Positions 1-9,540 are shown, counted from the first letter of the stretch. The stretch: 37,061 nt of DNA from Flavipsychrobacter sp. (GCA_025963465.1 JAOQAP010000266.1:1-37061); one strand, 5' to 3'. Numbers and translations: made by a program. Notes: generated by a model not told the origin, from the sequence alone.

Positions 1-94
1 CTGCAATATATTGAGTGATTCTGAATTTTCTTTGTAGAACAAAGTCACCCTATTAAAATATGATGCTGGACTAATTTTTGTATATACGTTCATT

Positions 95-877
95 ATGAAC
101 GAGGAACATAGGTACAGTAAGGTGCCGGAGATAACATTTCTGTTCTGGATAACAAAGATATGTGCCACTACGCTTGGGGAAACCGGTGGTGATTTGCTGT
201 CCATGACCTTAAACGTCGGTTATGCTATAAGCTCACTTATATTTTTCGGTTTTTTCGCTGTAACGGTAACTGGCCAGTTATTGTCAAAAAAATATATTCC
301 GGCATTATATTGGTCGGTCATTGTTGCGACAAGCACTGCTGGTACTACAATGTCCGATTACATGGACAGGACGTTGGGGCTCGGCTATGCTACTGGGTCT
401 TTGATTTTAGTATCTTTACTTATTATTGTTCTTTCTCTCTGGCGTTTTACAGAGAAATCACTCTCTGTAATGGAGATAAAAACACGTAGAGGCGAACTAT
501 TTTATTGGACTGCAATATTGTTTTCCAATACACTAGGCACAGCACTCGGTGACTTTCTGGCAGACAGCTCAGGGCTTGGTTTTGCTGGCAGCGCTATATT
601 GATTAGCTCTGTATTGCTACTTGTAGTTTTGGCGCACTATTTTACTAAGATATCCGCTGTTCTGCTGTTTTGGATAGCGTTTGTTCTAACGAGACCTTTT
701 GGCGCCACCTTTGGTGACCTGCTCACCAAGCCCCATGATAAGGGAGGGTTAGGTTATGGAACGCAGGGAGCCTCGCTAATTCTTTTCTTGTTGTTGGTTT
801 TGCTTGTCACATATGAGACTATAAAACGACATAGGCGTTTTATGGCAGATCGACCTGAACACGACAGGCGTATTTAG
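95..877 (+). CDS. DUF347 (COG4705) repeat membrane protein
   Basis: This 260-aa, very hydrophobic protein is built from four copies of one unit. Each unit has a small-residue motif of the form T-x-G-[EDT]-x-x-[GS]-D followed by L-G-[YF] and a hydrophobic helix. The copies start near residues 26, 81, 145 and 204 (visible cores: GETGGD, GTTMSD, GTALGD, GATFGD). This matches the DUF347 repeat of COG4705 membrane-anchored proteins, with about eight membrane helices. The function of the family is not settled; conserved acidic residues inside the membrane would suit an ion or small-solute transporter, but that is inference. The C-terminus is short and basic. The stop codon overlaps the stop of the convergent HD-domain gene by a few bases. 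Confidence 0.85.
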   Translation: MNEEHRYSKVPEITFLFWITKICATTLGETGGDLLSMTLNVGYAISSLIFFGFFAVTVTGQLLSKKYIPALYWSVIVATSTAGTTMSDYMDRTLGLGYATGSLILVSLLIIVLSLWRFTEKSLSVMEIKTRRGELFYWTAILFSNTLGTALGDFLADSSGLGFAGSAILISSVLLLVVLAHYFTKISAVLLFWIAFVLTRPFGATFGDLLTKPHDKGGLGYGTQGASLILFLLLVLLVTYETIKRHRRFMADRPEHDRRI

Positions 878-1458
878 ATGCTGGTCTGAATAAACTGAAT
901 ATTGTTTTTCTTTCCGTCAGTAAGGATCTTTTTACAGTAATCAGTAAAAAAAGTGTGGCTTCGTAAGAGTTGAAGAGTTTCCTCTTTCCAGCTTCTTTTG
1001 TTCGAGTTGCTATGCAGTTCCAATTCCCTTTTTACCAACTCGTTTGTTTTTAGAAAATCTGGTGTGCCAAAATGATATGTATCTGCGTCGCAGATAATTT
1101 GCTCTAAAAGTGTTTGGGGGCTCGATGGCATTTTGGTAACGAGAATGCACTGAGCGATCTTGCATACCAGATATTTAGGTACTCGTTTATTTTTAAAAAA
1201 GTCCTTCATGCTGGCAACACCTCTTTCTTCATGATTTAACCGGGCACCCCAAAGGAAACCGACATCATGAAACCACGCGGCAGACAACAACACGAAATAA
1301 TCCTCATTGTTGAGCTTATAGTGGTGGGCGATTTCAGAAGCGCGATTAACTACAGCACATGTGTGCGCAAAATCATGGTACAAAAGTTTATCTGTACTAT
1401 TGGTGTTGAAAATCTCTCTAACGTAATTAGCTATCTCTTGGAGCAAGCCTGCCTGCAT
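874..1458 (-). CDS. HD-domain metal-dependent phosphohydrolase
   Basis: This 194-aa protein carries the HD superfamily metal-site pattern: histidines 28 and 32 in YHDFAHT, H64-D65 in WFHDVGF, a basic/acidic NHEERG segment near residue 75, and D124/D126 in ICDADTYHFG. HD proteins are metal-dependent phosphohydrolases, often acting on nucleotides; the substrate cannot be told from sequence. There is no signal peptide, so it should be cytosolic. It begins 14 nt after the stop of the upstream PAP2 gene on the same strand, which suggests one transcript with two phosphate-ester hydrolases, one in the cell envelope and one in the cytosol. It ends tail to tail with the DUF347 gene with a 3-4 nt overlap. 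Confidence 0.85.
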   Translation of the reverse strand: MQAGLLQEIANYVREIFNTNSTDKLLYHDFAHTCAVVNRASEIAHHYKLNNEDYFVLLSAAWFHDVGFLWGARLNHEERGVASMKDFFKNKRVPKYLVCKIAQCILVTKMPSSPQTLLEQIICDADTYHFGTPDFLKTNELVKRELELHSNSNKRSWKEETLQLLRSHTFFTDYCKKILTDGKKNNIQFIQTSI

Positions 1459-1472
1459 GATTAGTTTTGTTT

Positions 1473-2420
1473 TTAGAACTTATAAACTAACCCAGGCATG
1501 ATGACACCATCGTAGTATTGAAGATTTAACAGCAAAGCAGTTTTTTGCTTCCCATTTCGCAAACGTGCATAGCGATGGTAGTTTCTCGACACCTGCTTGC
1601 CGGTCACATAACCCAATGCCGCGCCTGCAAACACATCGGTAGCCCAATGGGCGTTCTCGGTAATACGGCTAATACCCACCAAAGTAGCGGCAGCATAAGC
1701 TATTATAGGTATTGCAGGCCGGTCGCGGAACTCCTGTGCAAATACAGTAGCAACGGAAAAAGCCGCAGTCGTGTGTCCTGAGGGGAATGAACTACCGAGC
1801 GAGTTCCCATGACCGGACGAGGCTAGATAGGGGCCACGAAAAATTGTGTTGTTGTCAGTCGAATGAGGGCGTTCACGACCTGTTAAACCCTTAACAAGGC
1901 TTGAAACCGCACCTGCTGTGATATAAGATTGTGTCGCCAACAACGTCGCAGTTTTTACTCGGTTGCTTTTAAAGACAATGCCGTATAGGCCAAAAGCAGC
2001 AAGTGTATAACCCTCCCATACTCCCCCAAAGTTTGTGATATAAGTGCTCACGTTTTGAGCGCCGGGGTTCTGATCCATAATCTGTGTTGAATACTGCTTA
2101 ATGGGTTTGTCTGCAAGAAGCAAAGCGCCCTCCAGTGCTACAAACCCACCCACTTGCAGCCATGTGCTTTTTTTTGCATGAAATGGGCTGGTCACTTCTT
2201 GCACCAAGTCAGTACCCAGAAGAACAAAATACCCCTTAAATGTAATATTGGTCTGGCTGGTAAAGTCCTCTTTGTCCGATTCAATAACCGGTTTATTACC
2301 CGGTTTCTGCTCTTCACGGTGTAGGCTATCTAGCTTCTTTATCAGCGTGTCTGTTTTTTGGGCAAATACACCGTAAGTGGTTGAGAACAACACAGCGATT
2401 GTAAAAAGAAATTTTGTCAT
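1473..2420 (-). CDS. PAP2-family membrane phosphatase
   Basis: This 315-aa protein has a cleavable N-terminal signal (about residues 1-20, ending VFA). It carries the full PAP2 phosphatase signature: K177-x6-RP (KGLTGRERP), P-S-G-H at 213-216, and S-R-x5-H-x3-D at 251-262. These residues bind phosphate and hold the catalytic histidines. PAP2 enzymes dephosphorylate lipid phosphates such as phosphatidate or undecaprenyl pyrophosphate on the outer side of the inner membrane, or remodel lipid A; the exact substrate is not determinable here. Hydrophobic segments near 92-104, 135-150, 160-176 and 236-250 support a membrane-bound enzyme. It is the first gene of a two-gene leftward unit with the HD-domain gene. 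Confidence 0.88.
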   Translation of the reverse strand: MTKFLFTIAVLFSTTYGVFAQKTDTLIKKLDSLHREEQKPGNKPVIESDKEDFTSQTNITFKGYFVLLGTDLVQEVTSPFHAKKSTWLQVGGFVALEGALLLADKPIKQYSTQIMDQNPGAQNVSTYITNFGGVWEGYTLAAFGLYGIVFKSNRVKTATLLATQSYITAGAVSSLVKGLTGRERPHSTDNNTIFRGPYLASSGHGNSLGSSFPSGHTTAAFSVATVFAQEFRDRPAIPIIAYAAATLVGISRITENAHWATDVFAGAALGYVTGKQVSRNYHRYARLRNGKQKTALLLNLQYYDGVIMPGLVYKF

Positions 2421-2919
2421 CTGGCGTATAATTGAATGGGGGCCTGCTTTTAGATCTTACTGTTTTCAAAAAAAACATGCCTAGAGACTATTTTGTCTCT
2501 GTAAGACTGTCATTTAGCCGTTAAAAGGATGGTCTATGTGTAATTAAATCAACACTTCAGAATTTCTTCAAAATTCATATTGATTTTATTTTTTAATTAA
2601 ATGAGCGAAGAGTAGGGCTTTCATCCTCAAATCGCTGTTGAACTGAGCGAACCAATACAACCGTTTATCACAGGCATTAGGCCCAATTTAGTCAGGTTTG
2701 ATCGGTTCGGGGATGCTATCGGCTGTACAATATTTAGACAGAATTGACTTCTACTTTTACAAAATTTCCGTGCCAATATTACGGAAAGTGTTCGCGGCGC
2801 GAATTTTCTAACAGCTTTGTAAACAATAAGTTTAAGTTATATGTTTTGAGACTGAGAAGGTAGAAGCCGACAGACGGTTGACTTGCGCCAAAAGAGTTAT
2901 CAACAAGCATTTTTAGAGA
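2421..2919. other. 500-bp divergent intergenic region
   Basis: AT-rich, gene-free stretch between the leftward PAP2 gene and the rightward efflux operon. It should hold the promoters of both units. The only element I can support is the promoter-like pair at 2817-2847, listed separately. No good ORF, RNA gene or long repeat was seen. Confidence 0.6.
2817..2847 (+). promoter_or_regulatory. Bacteroidota-type promoter for the efflux operon
   Basis: TTG at 2817-2819, a 20-nt spacer, then TATGTTTT at 2840-2847. This fits the Bacteroidota housekeeping promoter pattern TTG-N19/20-TAnnTTTG with one mismatch in the downstream box. It lies about 70 nt before the start codon of the outer membrane channel gene. 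Assigned by eye only. Confidence 0.5.
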
Positions 2920-4206
2920 ATGAAATTAAAGACATTACTTTTTGTTATCATTTTAATAGGCGTGAAATTCCCTGTATGCGCACAGCATACATTACAGGAT
3001 TATATCGAATTTGCACGACAGAATAGTCCTGTTGTTAAAGACAATCAAAACCAAATAAAAACTGCGGATTATGAAATTCGCCGACTACAAGCCTTTTACA
3101 AAAAATTCCAAGTTCATGTTACCGGCAATTATTTGTTTGCCCCTATTATATCAACTGACAATGGTACTGCAAAACTGGAGTTGAATTCTCAGGGAGCTAA
3201 CCATTATTATGGCTATGATCTAAGTCAGACTAACGGCGGACTTTATCAAGGCTTGGTGACCGTAACTCAACCTCTGTTTAATAATAAGCGATATAAAGCT
3301 TTTGCAGAACAGGTAGAGTTGAGCAAACTGACTAACGGAATCAATATTAAACTTACCCTCCATGATCTCGAAAAGTCAGTAACAGACCAGTATATATTGT
3401 GCCTGCTTGATAAAAAACAGGTTTTGTATTACGATTCGATCTTGTTACTGCTAAATGATCAGCTTGTCATTGTCAGAAAACTGACGGAAGCAAGCCTACT
3501 TCAACAGAGTGATCTGATATTGCTCAATATAGAATATGCAAACAACCAAAACCTGCTGGCGACTTACAAGGCAATATACAGAAGAGATCTCTTCGATTTG
3601 CAGATTCTATGCGGATTGAAGGATACAGCATTTGTGGTTTTGCCTGATGTATCAATACCAGTGCAAAATTTAGTCAGCCGTTCAGCTTACCTGGAGAAAT
3701 TCAGGTTAGATAGTGCTGGTCTTTTCGCTGCACAAAAGGTTTTTGAAACAAAGTATCTACCCCAGTTCAGTGTGTTCACTAATGCGGGTTTAAATGCAAT
3801 ATACGCACCTCAGATCCCCAATAGATTTGGATTTAGTGCCGGGCTAACAGCTACCTGGCAGTTATATGATGGACGTCAAAGACAGTTAATGCAAAGCAAG
3901 ACCAATGTTCAATTGGAGACAATATCTTTTTATCGGGACAGTTTCAATATTCGTAATGAGCTGAGAAGAACAAAGATACTTGCGACACTACAGTCAAACA
4001 CGGACAGAAAGGTGTTCATTCAACGCCAGCTAGCAGAATATGACAACTTATTGCTTGCATATAAACGGCAGATCATGCAAGGGCAGTTATCTATTGTTAA
4101 TTACATAACGGTCTTAAAAAACATGATTTCAGTAAAACGGGATTATTATGTACTGGAAGCAAATGATCTGCTACTGGCTAATGAATACAATTATTGGAAT
4201 TGGTAA
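2920..4206 (+). CDS. TolC-like outer membrane efflux channel
   Basis: This 428-aa protein has a signal peptide (about residues 1-21, ending VCAQ) and then the long alternating helical and strand-rich pattern of outer membrane factor (OEP/TolC) proteins, including the typical early LQDYIEFARQNSPVVKD segment and a second-half repeat with GLTATWQLYDGRQRQL. OMF proteins form trimeric beta-barrel/alpha-barrel channels that let tripartite pumps export directly across the outer membrane. The following gene encodes the membrane fusion protein, with its likely start only 9 nt after this stop, and the RND pump comes next. The three genes therefore form a complete pump operon. Length is close to the family norm of about 420-470 aa. 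Substrate unknown. Confidence 0.9.
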   Translation: MKLKTLLFVIILIGVKFPVCAQHTLQDYIEFARQNSPVVKDNQNQIKTADYEIRRLQAFYKKFQVHVTGNYLFAPIISTDNGTAKLELNSQGANHYYGYDLSQTNGGLYQGLVTVTQPLFNNKRYKAFAEQVELSKLTNGINIKLTLHDLEKSVTDQYILCLLDKKQVLYYDSILLLLNDQLVIVRKLTEASLLQQSDLILLNIEYANNQNLLATYKAIYRRDLFDLQILCGLKDTAFVVLPDVSIPVQNLVSRSAYLEKFRLDSAGLFAAQKVFETKYLPQFSVFTNAGLNAIYAPQIPNRFGFSAGLTATWQLYDGRQRQLMQSKTNVQLETISFYRDSFNIRNELRRTKILATLQSNTDRKVFIQRQLAEYDNLLLAYKRQIMQGQLSIVNYITVLKNMISVKRDYYVLEANDLLLANEYNYWNW

Positions 4207-4214
4207 AATCGAAA

Positions 4215-5135
4215 ATGATGAAAAATTTACTAATCATAATATTGTTGACGTCACTTTTGGGTAGTTGCAAAAGACATACAGCCTCTTCCGAAGAAGAGGG
4301 TGCCAAACCCAGGTCGGGCGTACAGGTTACAAGTATCCACTATGGTGTTATAGGTGATAACCTTGAATTGTCCGGAAGTGCTCTTTATTTGCAAAGAGAT
4401 ATAGTAACTGCGTCTATTCCGGCTTTCATAACAAAAGTGAACTGCTATTTGGGGAAAAGAGTGGCAAAAGGAGAGGTATTGTATGTACTTGAGAGTAAGG
4501 AGCGGAAGGTGCTCGGCAAAACTCCCCAGATAGTCGATAATTCATTTAAAGATTTTGGAATTGTGCAATTAAAAGCGCCAACGGCTGGAATAATCAGCAC
4601 ATTCGACAAACAACAAATCGGTGATTATGTTTTGGAAGGCACACAACTTTGCACTGTTGTCGAGAGCGGAAGCCTTGCTATCCAGGTTAATGTTCCTTAT
4701 GATTTTGTGGCTTATACGCCTCCCGGGAAAAAATGCACGATCATTTTGCCAGACGGCACTACCCACAATGCAGTTATAACAACACCCCTCAATTCGGTGA
4801 ACACGTCAGCCCAAACACAGTCTATTATGGCCAGACCTAACGAGTTTATTTTTCTGCCGGAAAATTTGATTGTAAAGGTAGTTATAAGAAAAGGCAGCAC
4901 ATCTAATAAACAGCTATTGCCAAAATCATGTGTTCAAAGCGACGAAATGATGAAGGACTTCTGGATAATGAAACTAATAAACGATAGTACTGCGGTAAAA
5001 GTGCAGGTTGCGATTGGAAATAAAAATGATACAGAGGTGGAAATTCTGACACCACAACTAGGTACTTCGGATCAAATTATCCTTACAGGCGCTTACGGAT
5101 TGCCTGATACAGCATTAGTGACTATAACGAAATAA
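4215..5135 (+). CDS. Lipoprotein membrane fusion (HlyD/AcrA-type) subunit
   Basis: This is the periplasmic adaptor of the tripartite pump. The frame is open from an ATG at 4194 inside the channel gene, but ATG 4215 (or 4218) is the better start because it puts a classic lipoprotein signal at the N-terminus, ending in LLGSC with the lipidated cysteine near residue 18. The two halves of a lipoyl-like domain are visible (around GKRVAKGEVLYVLES and APTAGIISTFDK...GDYVLEGTQLCTV). They are separated by only about 25 residues, so the usual long coiled-coil hairpin is very short. A beta-barrel region follows. At about 306 aa it is small for the family. The gap to the RND gene is 7 nt. Confidence 0.85.
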   Translation: MMKNLLIIILLTSLLGSCKRHTASSEEEGAKPRSGVQVTSIHYGVIGDNLELSGSALYLQRDIVTASIPAFITKVNCYLGKRVAKGEVLYVLESKERKVLGKTPQIVDNSFKDFGIVQLKAPTAGIISTFDKQQIGDYVLEGTQLCTVVESGSLAIQVNVPYDFVAYTPPGKKCTIILPDGTTHNAVITTPLNSVNTSAQTQSIMARPNEFIFLPENLIVKVVIRKGSTSNKQLLPKSCVQSDEMMKDFWIMKLINDSTAVKVQVAIGNKNDTEVEILTPQLGTSDQIILTGAYGLPDTALVTITK

Positions 5136-5142
5136 TAGCGGA

Positions 5143-8100
5143 ATGGATAGCAAAAAAACTTATCAACAAGTATTCTCAAAGCCAATCTTGCTTGTTGGGA
5201 TATTATTGATAATTGCTGGTGTCTTTTCATATACCAAAATGCAGACAAACCTTTTTCCAGAGGTGCTTTTCCCGCGCATTACTATAATTGCTGATGCCGG
5301 GCAGTTGCCAATTGACCGTATGCTTATAACGGTGACAAAGCCGGTTGAAGGCGCAGTAAAGAGGGTAAAAGGAGTAACCGTTGTAAGAAGTAGCACCAGC
5401 AGAGGTACGAGTACTATCGACATATTCTTTGAGTGGGGGTTAAATACCTACGAGCAAAAAACTCAGATAGAAAGCCGGATCAATGAGATAAAGAACTTTC
5501 TCCCGCCGGGGGTTAACTTTTCCATTGAGGCAATGAATCAATCCTTATTTCCGGTGTATGGATATACATTGGAAAATCCAAATGCGAGCCAGGTTGCGCT
5601 GAGAGATGAAGCCAATTTGACACTTCGGCCTATATTTTCCCAGGTTACTGGAATTTCAAACGTTGTTGTGAGGGGCGGGCGAGCAAAAGACTTTGTTGTT
5701 ATTCCGGATGTAAAAAAAATGTCGTCATTAGGAATTACACCAACGGCAATGGTGAATGTCTTCAACAATAACAATTTTGTACTTTCTAACGGTTACATAG
5801 CTGATTACAATCGTTTGTACTTATCGCTTACAGATACAAGAGTTAACGATGTAGATGAGTTGAACGATGTTATCATAAAAAGTGACAGTAGCCGGGTAAT
5901 AAGACTAAAAGATATTGCAAAGGTAGAAATTCAGGAGCAGCAGGAATTTGTTATTATCAATGCAAATGGCAGTAATGCTGTTTCGATTGATTTGGTAAAA
6001 CAGCCGGGAGTTAATCTCGTCGATTTTGCCAATGATGTTGAAAAAAAAGCAGTGGAAGCGAGAAAATTATTACCAAAAGGATATAAACTGAAGCCATACT
6101 ATAACCAGAGTGCATTTGTAAGCGATAGCATCCACAGCGTAATTAAGACAATTTATGAGGGGTTATTTCTTGCCATTTTAGTAATGATAGTTTTTCTGCG
6201 CTCATGGAGAGCGAGTTTAGCCGTAATGCTTACTATTCCTGTTACACTTGCTTTTACGATTATACTATTATACTGCCTGAACATTACTATCAATATTATG
6301 TCGCTGGGCGCGATTGCTGCGTCTATCGGATTGATGATTGATGATGCGATAGTTATTATTGAACAGATTTACCGTACACATGAAGAACATCCCGAAAAAG
6401 ATAAGTACACGATAGTCAGAGAAGCAATTCGTGACTTATTCCCTGCGATGGTTGGTTCTTCTTTGGCAACGATTGTTATACATTTTCCATTTGGCCTGAT
6501 GAGTGGGTTAGCAGGAAGTTTTTTTAGAGAGCTTTCAAACACAATGCAGATCACCCTTGTATGCTCCTTCCTGGTTACATGGTTGCTTTTGCCTGTTCTT
6601 CACCTGCTAATAGGGTATAGATCCCCTAGGGAACACCATCAGGACAGGACCGCTATAACACTTAAGAGGCTTCGCTGGCTGACTTGGTTTTTTACAAGGC
6701 CAATAATTGCAGCTGTGTTAGTATTAGTTCTGGGATTGAGTGCCTGGTGGGCATCTTCTCAGATGGAGACTGGCTTTTTACCAGATCTTGATGAGGGGAG
6801 TATTGTACTTGACTACATTTCGCCTGCTGGAACATCGATGGAAGAAACAGATCGTCTCTGTAGGGAAATGGAAAAAATAATTCTTGCACAGCCTGAAGTT
6901 GAGTCCTACTCCCGGCGAACGGGGATACACATGGCTTTCAAGAGTGATCCGTCGAACATAGGAGACTATTCGATCCAGCTAAAAAAAGACAGGCATAAAA
7001 CCACAGAAGAAGTGATCAGCGAACTGAGGCAAAAAGTGCTAAAGGCAGTTCCGGCTATGCAAGAAATCTCATTTGGTCAGCGCATATCCGATTTGTTAGG
7101 TGATTTAATAAGCACTCCTAACCCTATTGAAATAAAGATTTTCGGGGATGATTACAAAATGTTACAGCAATTGGCACAGCAAGCGGAGAATATAGTGCAA
7201 TCAATACACGGGATTACTGACATCAACAATGGATTATTGACTGCGGGTCCAACCATAATGTTTATACCGAACCGGGAAAAACTTGCACTGCATCAAATAA
7301 CGCTTACCGATTTTCAAACACAGCTAGCTGCGTATACCGGAGGAGTAGTACTGGGCCTAAATGCCAATCAGCCATTGCCGTCACCCGCTCAGGCAGCTAT
7401 GACAGGGAGTATTCAAATAGGACAGATTCAGGACAGAGAGCAAATGCGAAGAGTTTTGTTGCGATTTACAGATTTTGATAAAAATGACGTGGAAAAACTG
7501 AAACGGCAACTAATTTTTCTGCCGGATGGCACGACACGGCCATTATATTTCTTTTGCGATATAAATATTATCCCTGGGGAAATTGAGCAGCGGCGCGAGG
7601 ATTTGAAATCTACTATTATCGTAACTGCGAGGTTAGAAAATCGCGGTTTGGGTAGTGCCATAAAGGAAATACAAGCCCAGTTGAACCAAAAACTTGCTTT
7701 GCCACAAGGATACAGCATTGTATATGGTGGGGCATACGCTGAACAGCAAAAGTCTTTTAATGAATTGTTGCTTATTCTTTCGCTCGGTGCTTTATTGGTA
7801 CTAACTGTGTTGATGTTTTTGTTCAAAGAATGGCGGGTAATTTTTTTGATTCTGTTTATATCGTTGATGGGCATCTCTGGCTGCATATTGGCATTGTATA
7901 TTACCGGCATCCCGCTCAATGTAAGCAGCTATACCGGGATAATAATGATTGTCGGCATTATTGCCGAAAACGCGATATTCACCGTAAATCAGTATCAAAA
8001 AAACATGAGGGAAAGTGGCGATGTGGATGAATCTATCAATTATGCGATTGCGTTACGCATCAGACCCAAGCTAATGACCGCTATCGGTGCAATTTTAGCT

Positions 8101-8274
8101 TTAATGCCACTTGCATTGGGTATAGGTCTCGGCGCCCAAATGCAGCAGCCCCTTGCTGTGGCAGTAATAGGGGGATTTTTGGCTGGATTACCTTTGTTGC
8201 TATTAGTGTTCCCGAGTTTTATGCGGCTCATCTACAAGAGGCGGAAAAACGAAATAGCGTCAGAGGCAAAGTGA
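5143..8274 (+). CDS. RND efflux pump inner-membrane subunit (AcrB/MdtB-like)
   Basis: This 1043-aa protein has the length and two-fold repeated layout of RND pumps: a first membrane helix at about 13-30, a large periplasmic loop, helices from about 335 to 490, a second periplasmic loop, and final helices from about 865 to 1030. The proton-relay aspartate pair of the hydrophobe/amphiphile (HAE1) class is seen at D400-D401 in GLMIDDAIVIIEQ. In the second half, the place where AcrB has Lys940 reads GIIAENAIF, with Glu942 instead of lysine. It forms an operon with the OMF and adaptor genes. It should drive proton-coupled export of drugs or other amphiphiles; the substrate cannot be predicted. Confidence 0.92.
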   Translation: MDSKKTYQQVFSKPILLVGILLIIAGVFSYTKMQTNLFPEVLFPRITIIADAGQLPIDRMLITVTKPVEGAVKRVKGVTVVRSSTSRGTSTIDIFFEWGLNTYEQKTQIESRINEIKNFLPPGVNFSIEAMNQSLFPVYGYTLENPNASQVALRDEANLTLRPIFSQVTGISNVVVRGGRAKDFVVIPDVKKMSSLGITPTAMVNVFNNNNFVLSNGYIADYNRLYLSLTDTRVNDVDELNDVIIKSDSSRVIRLKDIAKVEIQEQQEFVIINANGSNAVSIDLVKQPGVNLVDFANDVEKKAVEARKLLPKGYKLKPYYNQSAFVSDSIHSVIKTIYEGLFLAILVMIVFLRSWRASLAVMLTIPVTLAFTIILLYCLNITINIMSLGAIAASIGLMIDDAIVIIEQIYRTHEEHPEKDKYTIVREAIRDLFPAMVGSSLATIVIHFPFGLMSGLAGSFFRELSNTMQITLVCSFLVTWLLLPVLHLLIGYRSPREHHQDRTAITLKRLRWLTWFFTRPIIAAVLVLVLGLSAWWASSQMETGFLPDLDEGSIVLDYISPAGTSMEETDRLCREMEKIILAQPEVESYSRRTGIHMAFKSDPSNIGDYSIQLKKDRHKTTEEVISELRQKVLKAVPAMQEISFGQRISDLLGDLISTPNPIEIKIFGDDYKMLQQLAQQAENIVQSIHGITDINNGLLTAGPTIMFIPNREKLALHQITLTDFQTQLAAYTGGVVLGLNANQPLPSPAQAAMTGSIQIGQIQDREQMRRVLLRFTDFDKNDVEKLKRQLIFLPDGTTRPLYFFCDINIIPGEIEQRREDLKSTIIVTARLENRGLGSAIKEIQAQLNQKLALPQGYSIVYGGAYAEQQKSFNELLLILSLGALLVLTVLMFLFKEWRVIFLILFISLMGISGCILALYITGIPLNVSSYTGIIMIVGIIAENAIFTVNQYQKNMRESGDVDESINYAIALRIRPKLMTAIGAILALMPLALGIGLGAQMQQPLAVAVIGGFLAGLPLLLLVFPSFMRLIYKRRKNEIASEAK

Positions 8275-8307
8275 CGTTATCAAGCAATCTTAATTAAAGG
8301 GTATATT

Positions 8308-8721
8308 ATGTGGGTACTTTATGCACTACTATCAGCTTTCTTTGCTTCCTTAACAGCCATCTTTGCTAAAATAGGTGTTAAAGGCGTAAATACAGATCTT
8401 GCGACTGCCGTGAGAACCGTTATTATTCTCATTCTTGCCTGGGGAATTGCATATTTTCGGGGTGGCACAGCTACCTTGAATACCCTGTCCAAGAACAATT
8501 TTCTTTTTTTGATATTGTCTGGATTGGCTACCGGACTTTCGTGGATATTTTATTTTAAGGCGCTACAGCTAGGAAGCGTATCGAAAGTTGCGCCGGTTGA
8601 TAAGTTAAGCGTGGCCTTGACGATAATTCTTGCGGTTATTTTTCTGAAGGAGCCTATTACAGCAAAAGAAATAATTGGTGCTGGACTAATTATCGGAGGC
8701 AGTATTGTTTTGATTTTTTAA
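8308..8721 (+). CDS. Single-domain EamA (DMT) transporter
   Basis: This 137-aa protein is one EamA unit with about five membrane helices and the typical C-terminal signature LKEPITAKEIIGAGLIIGG. Most drug/metabolite transporters of this superfamily have two such units. One-unit members usually work as dimers, so this is not necessarily a fragment. It starts 33 nt after the RND pump stop and may be the last member of the same transcript, adding a small-molecule exporter to the pump operon. Substrate unknown. Confidence 0.85.
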   Translation: MWVLYALLSAFFASLTAIFAKIGVKGVNTDLATAVRTVIILILAWGIAYFRGGTATLNTLSKNNFLFLILSGLATGLSWIFYFKALQLGSVSKVAPVDKLSVALTIILAVIFLKEPITAKEIIGAGLIIGGSIVLIF

Positions 8722-8814
8722 GGAATATATAAAAAAATCAGTAGTCGTGTTGGAGTTCAGAATTAAGACAGAATTGTTTTGTACACTTGTAATTCACCAT
8801 AAAAATGGAGTAAT

Positions 8815-9492
8815 ATGAAAAACATTGCTATTGCTACATTAATGCTTATATGGGGGACGGCAAGTGCTCAGAAATCGTCTTCTGGGAATGGCACCTGTAC
8901 TTACCAATCCACTGGCAAAAACACCTATTTTATTCTTGAACCCGGTTACCAGCTTACGTTAAAAGGGACGGACGATGGGAATGAAGTGGTTCTTGTAATC
9001 ACCGTTTTAAAAGAAACAAAAATAATAGGTGGCGTTGAAACAAGAGTAGTAGAGGAAAATGAATCGGAAAACGGCAAAACAGTTGAAAAGTCGTACAACT
9101 ACTTTGCTATTTGTAAAGAGAGCAACACGGTTTATTATTTCGGCGAGGATGTAGATATGTATAAAGATGGTAAAGTGGTTGGCCATGAGGGTTCGTGGCT
9201 TGCAGAAGGAAAAAACAAAGCTGGTATCGCCATGCAGGGTAAATTTGTACCGGGAACTAAATATGCTCAAGAAATAGCTCCTGGAGTTGCAATGGATAAA
9301 GGTGAAATAGTGTCTGCAAAAGGAAAGATGAATACTCCTGCGGGTAATTTTACTAATTGTCTTAAGGTAAAGGAAACAAACGCTTTAAAGCCGAAGGAAA
9401 AAGAATACAAAGTCTATGCGCCGGGTATAGGTCTGATTCAAGATGACAAACTTACGTTAGTTAAGTACGGGTTTATTTCTTCAGCAAAATAA
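8815..9492 (+). CDS. Secreted protein of unknown function
   Basis: I do not recognise this 225-aa protein with certainty. It has a clear signal peptide (about residues 1-18, ending ASAQ). The mature part is soluble, lysine-rich and beta-strand rich, with a C-terminal KVYAPGIGLIQDDKLTLVKYG stretch of the sort found in Bacteroidota periplasmic or outer-membrane-associated proteins with a DUF3108-like beta-sheet fold; that fold resemblance is only an impression. It is 93 nt downstream of the EamA gene on the same strand. No lipobox is visible. Confidence 0.75.
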   Translation: MKNIAIATLMLIWGTASAQKSSSGNGTCTYQSTGKNTYFILEPGYQLTLKGTDDGNEVVLVITVLKETKIIGGVETRVVEENESENGKTVEKSYNYFAICKESNTVYYFGEDVDMYKDGKVVGHEGSWLAEGKNKAGIAMQGKFVPGTKYAQEIAPGVAMDKGEIVSAKGKMNTPAGNFTNCLKVKETNALKPKEKEYKVYAPGIGLIQDDKLTLVKYGFISSAK

Positions 9493-9540
9493 ATTTGGGC
9501 AAAAATGGAGAACTATTTTAGGGTGGCTGGCAATTTTTGC

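Noticed and set aside
7428-7919. Open frame of 163 codons on the minus strand inside the RND pump gene
   Set aside because: It is fully antisense to a well-supported gene, has no recognisable motif and reads as a codon-bias shadow.
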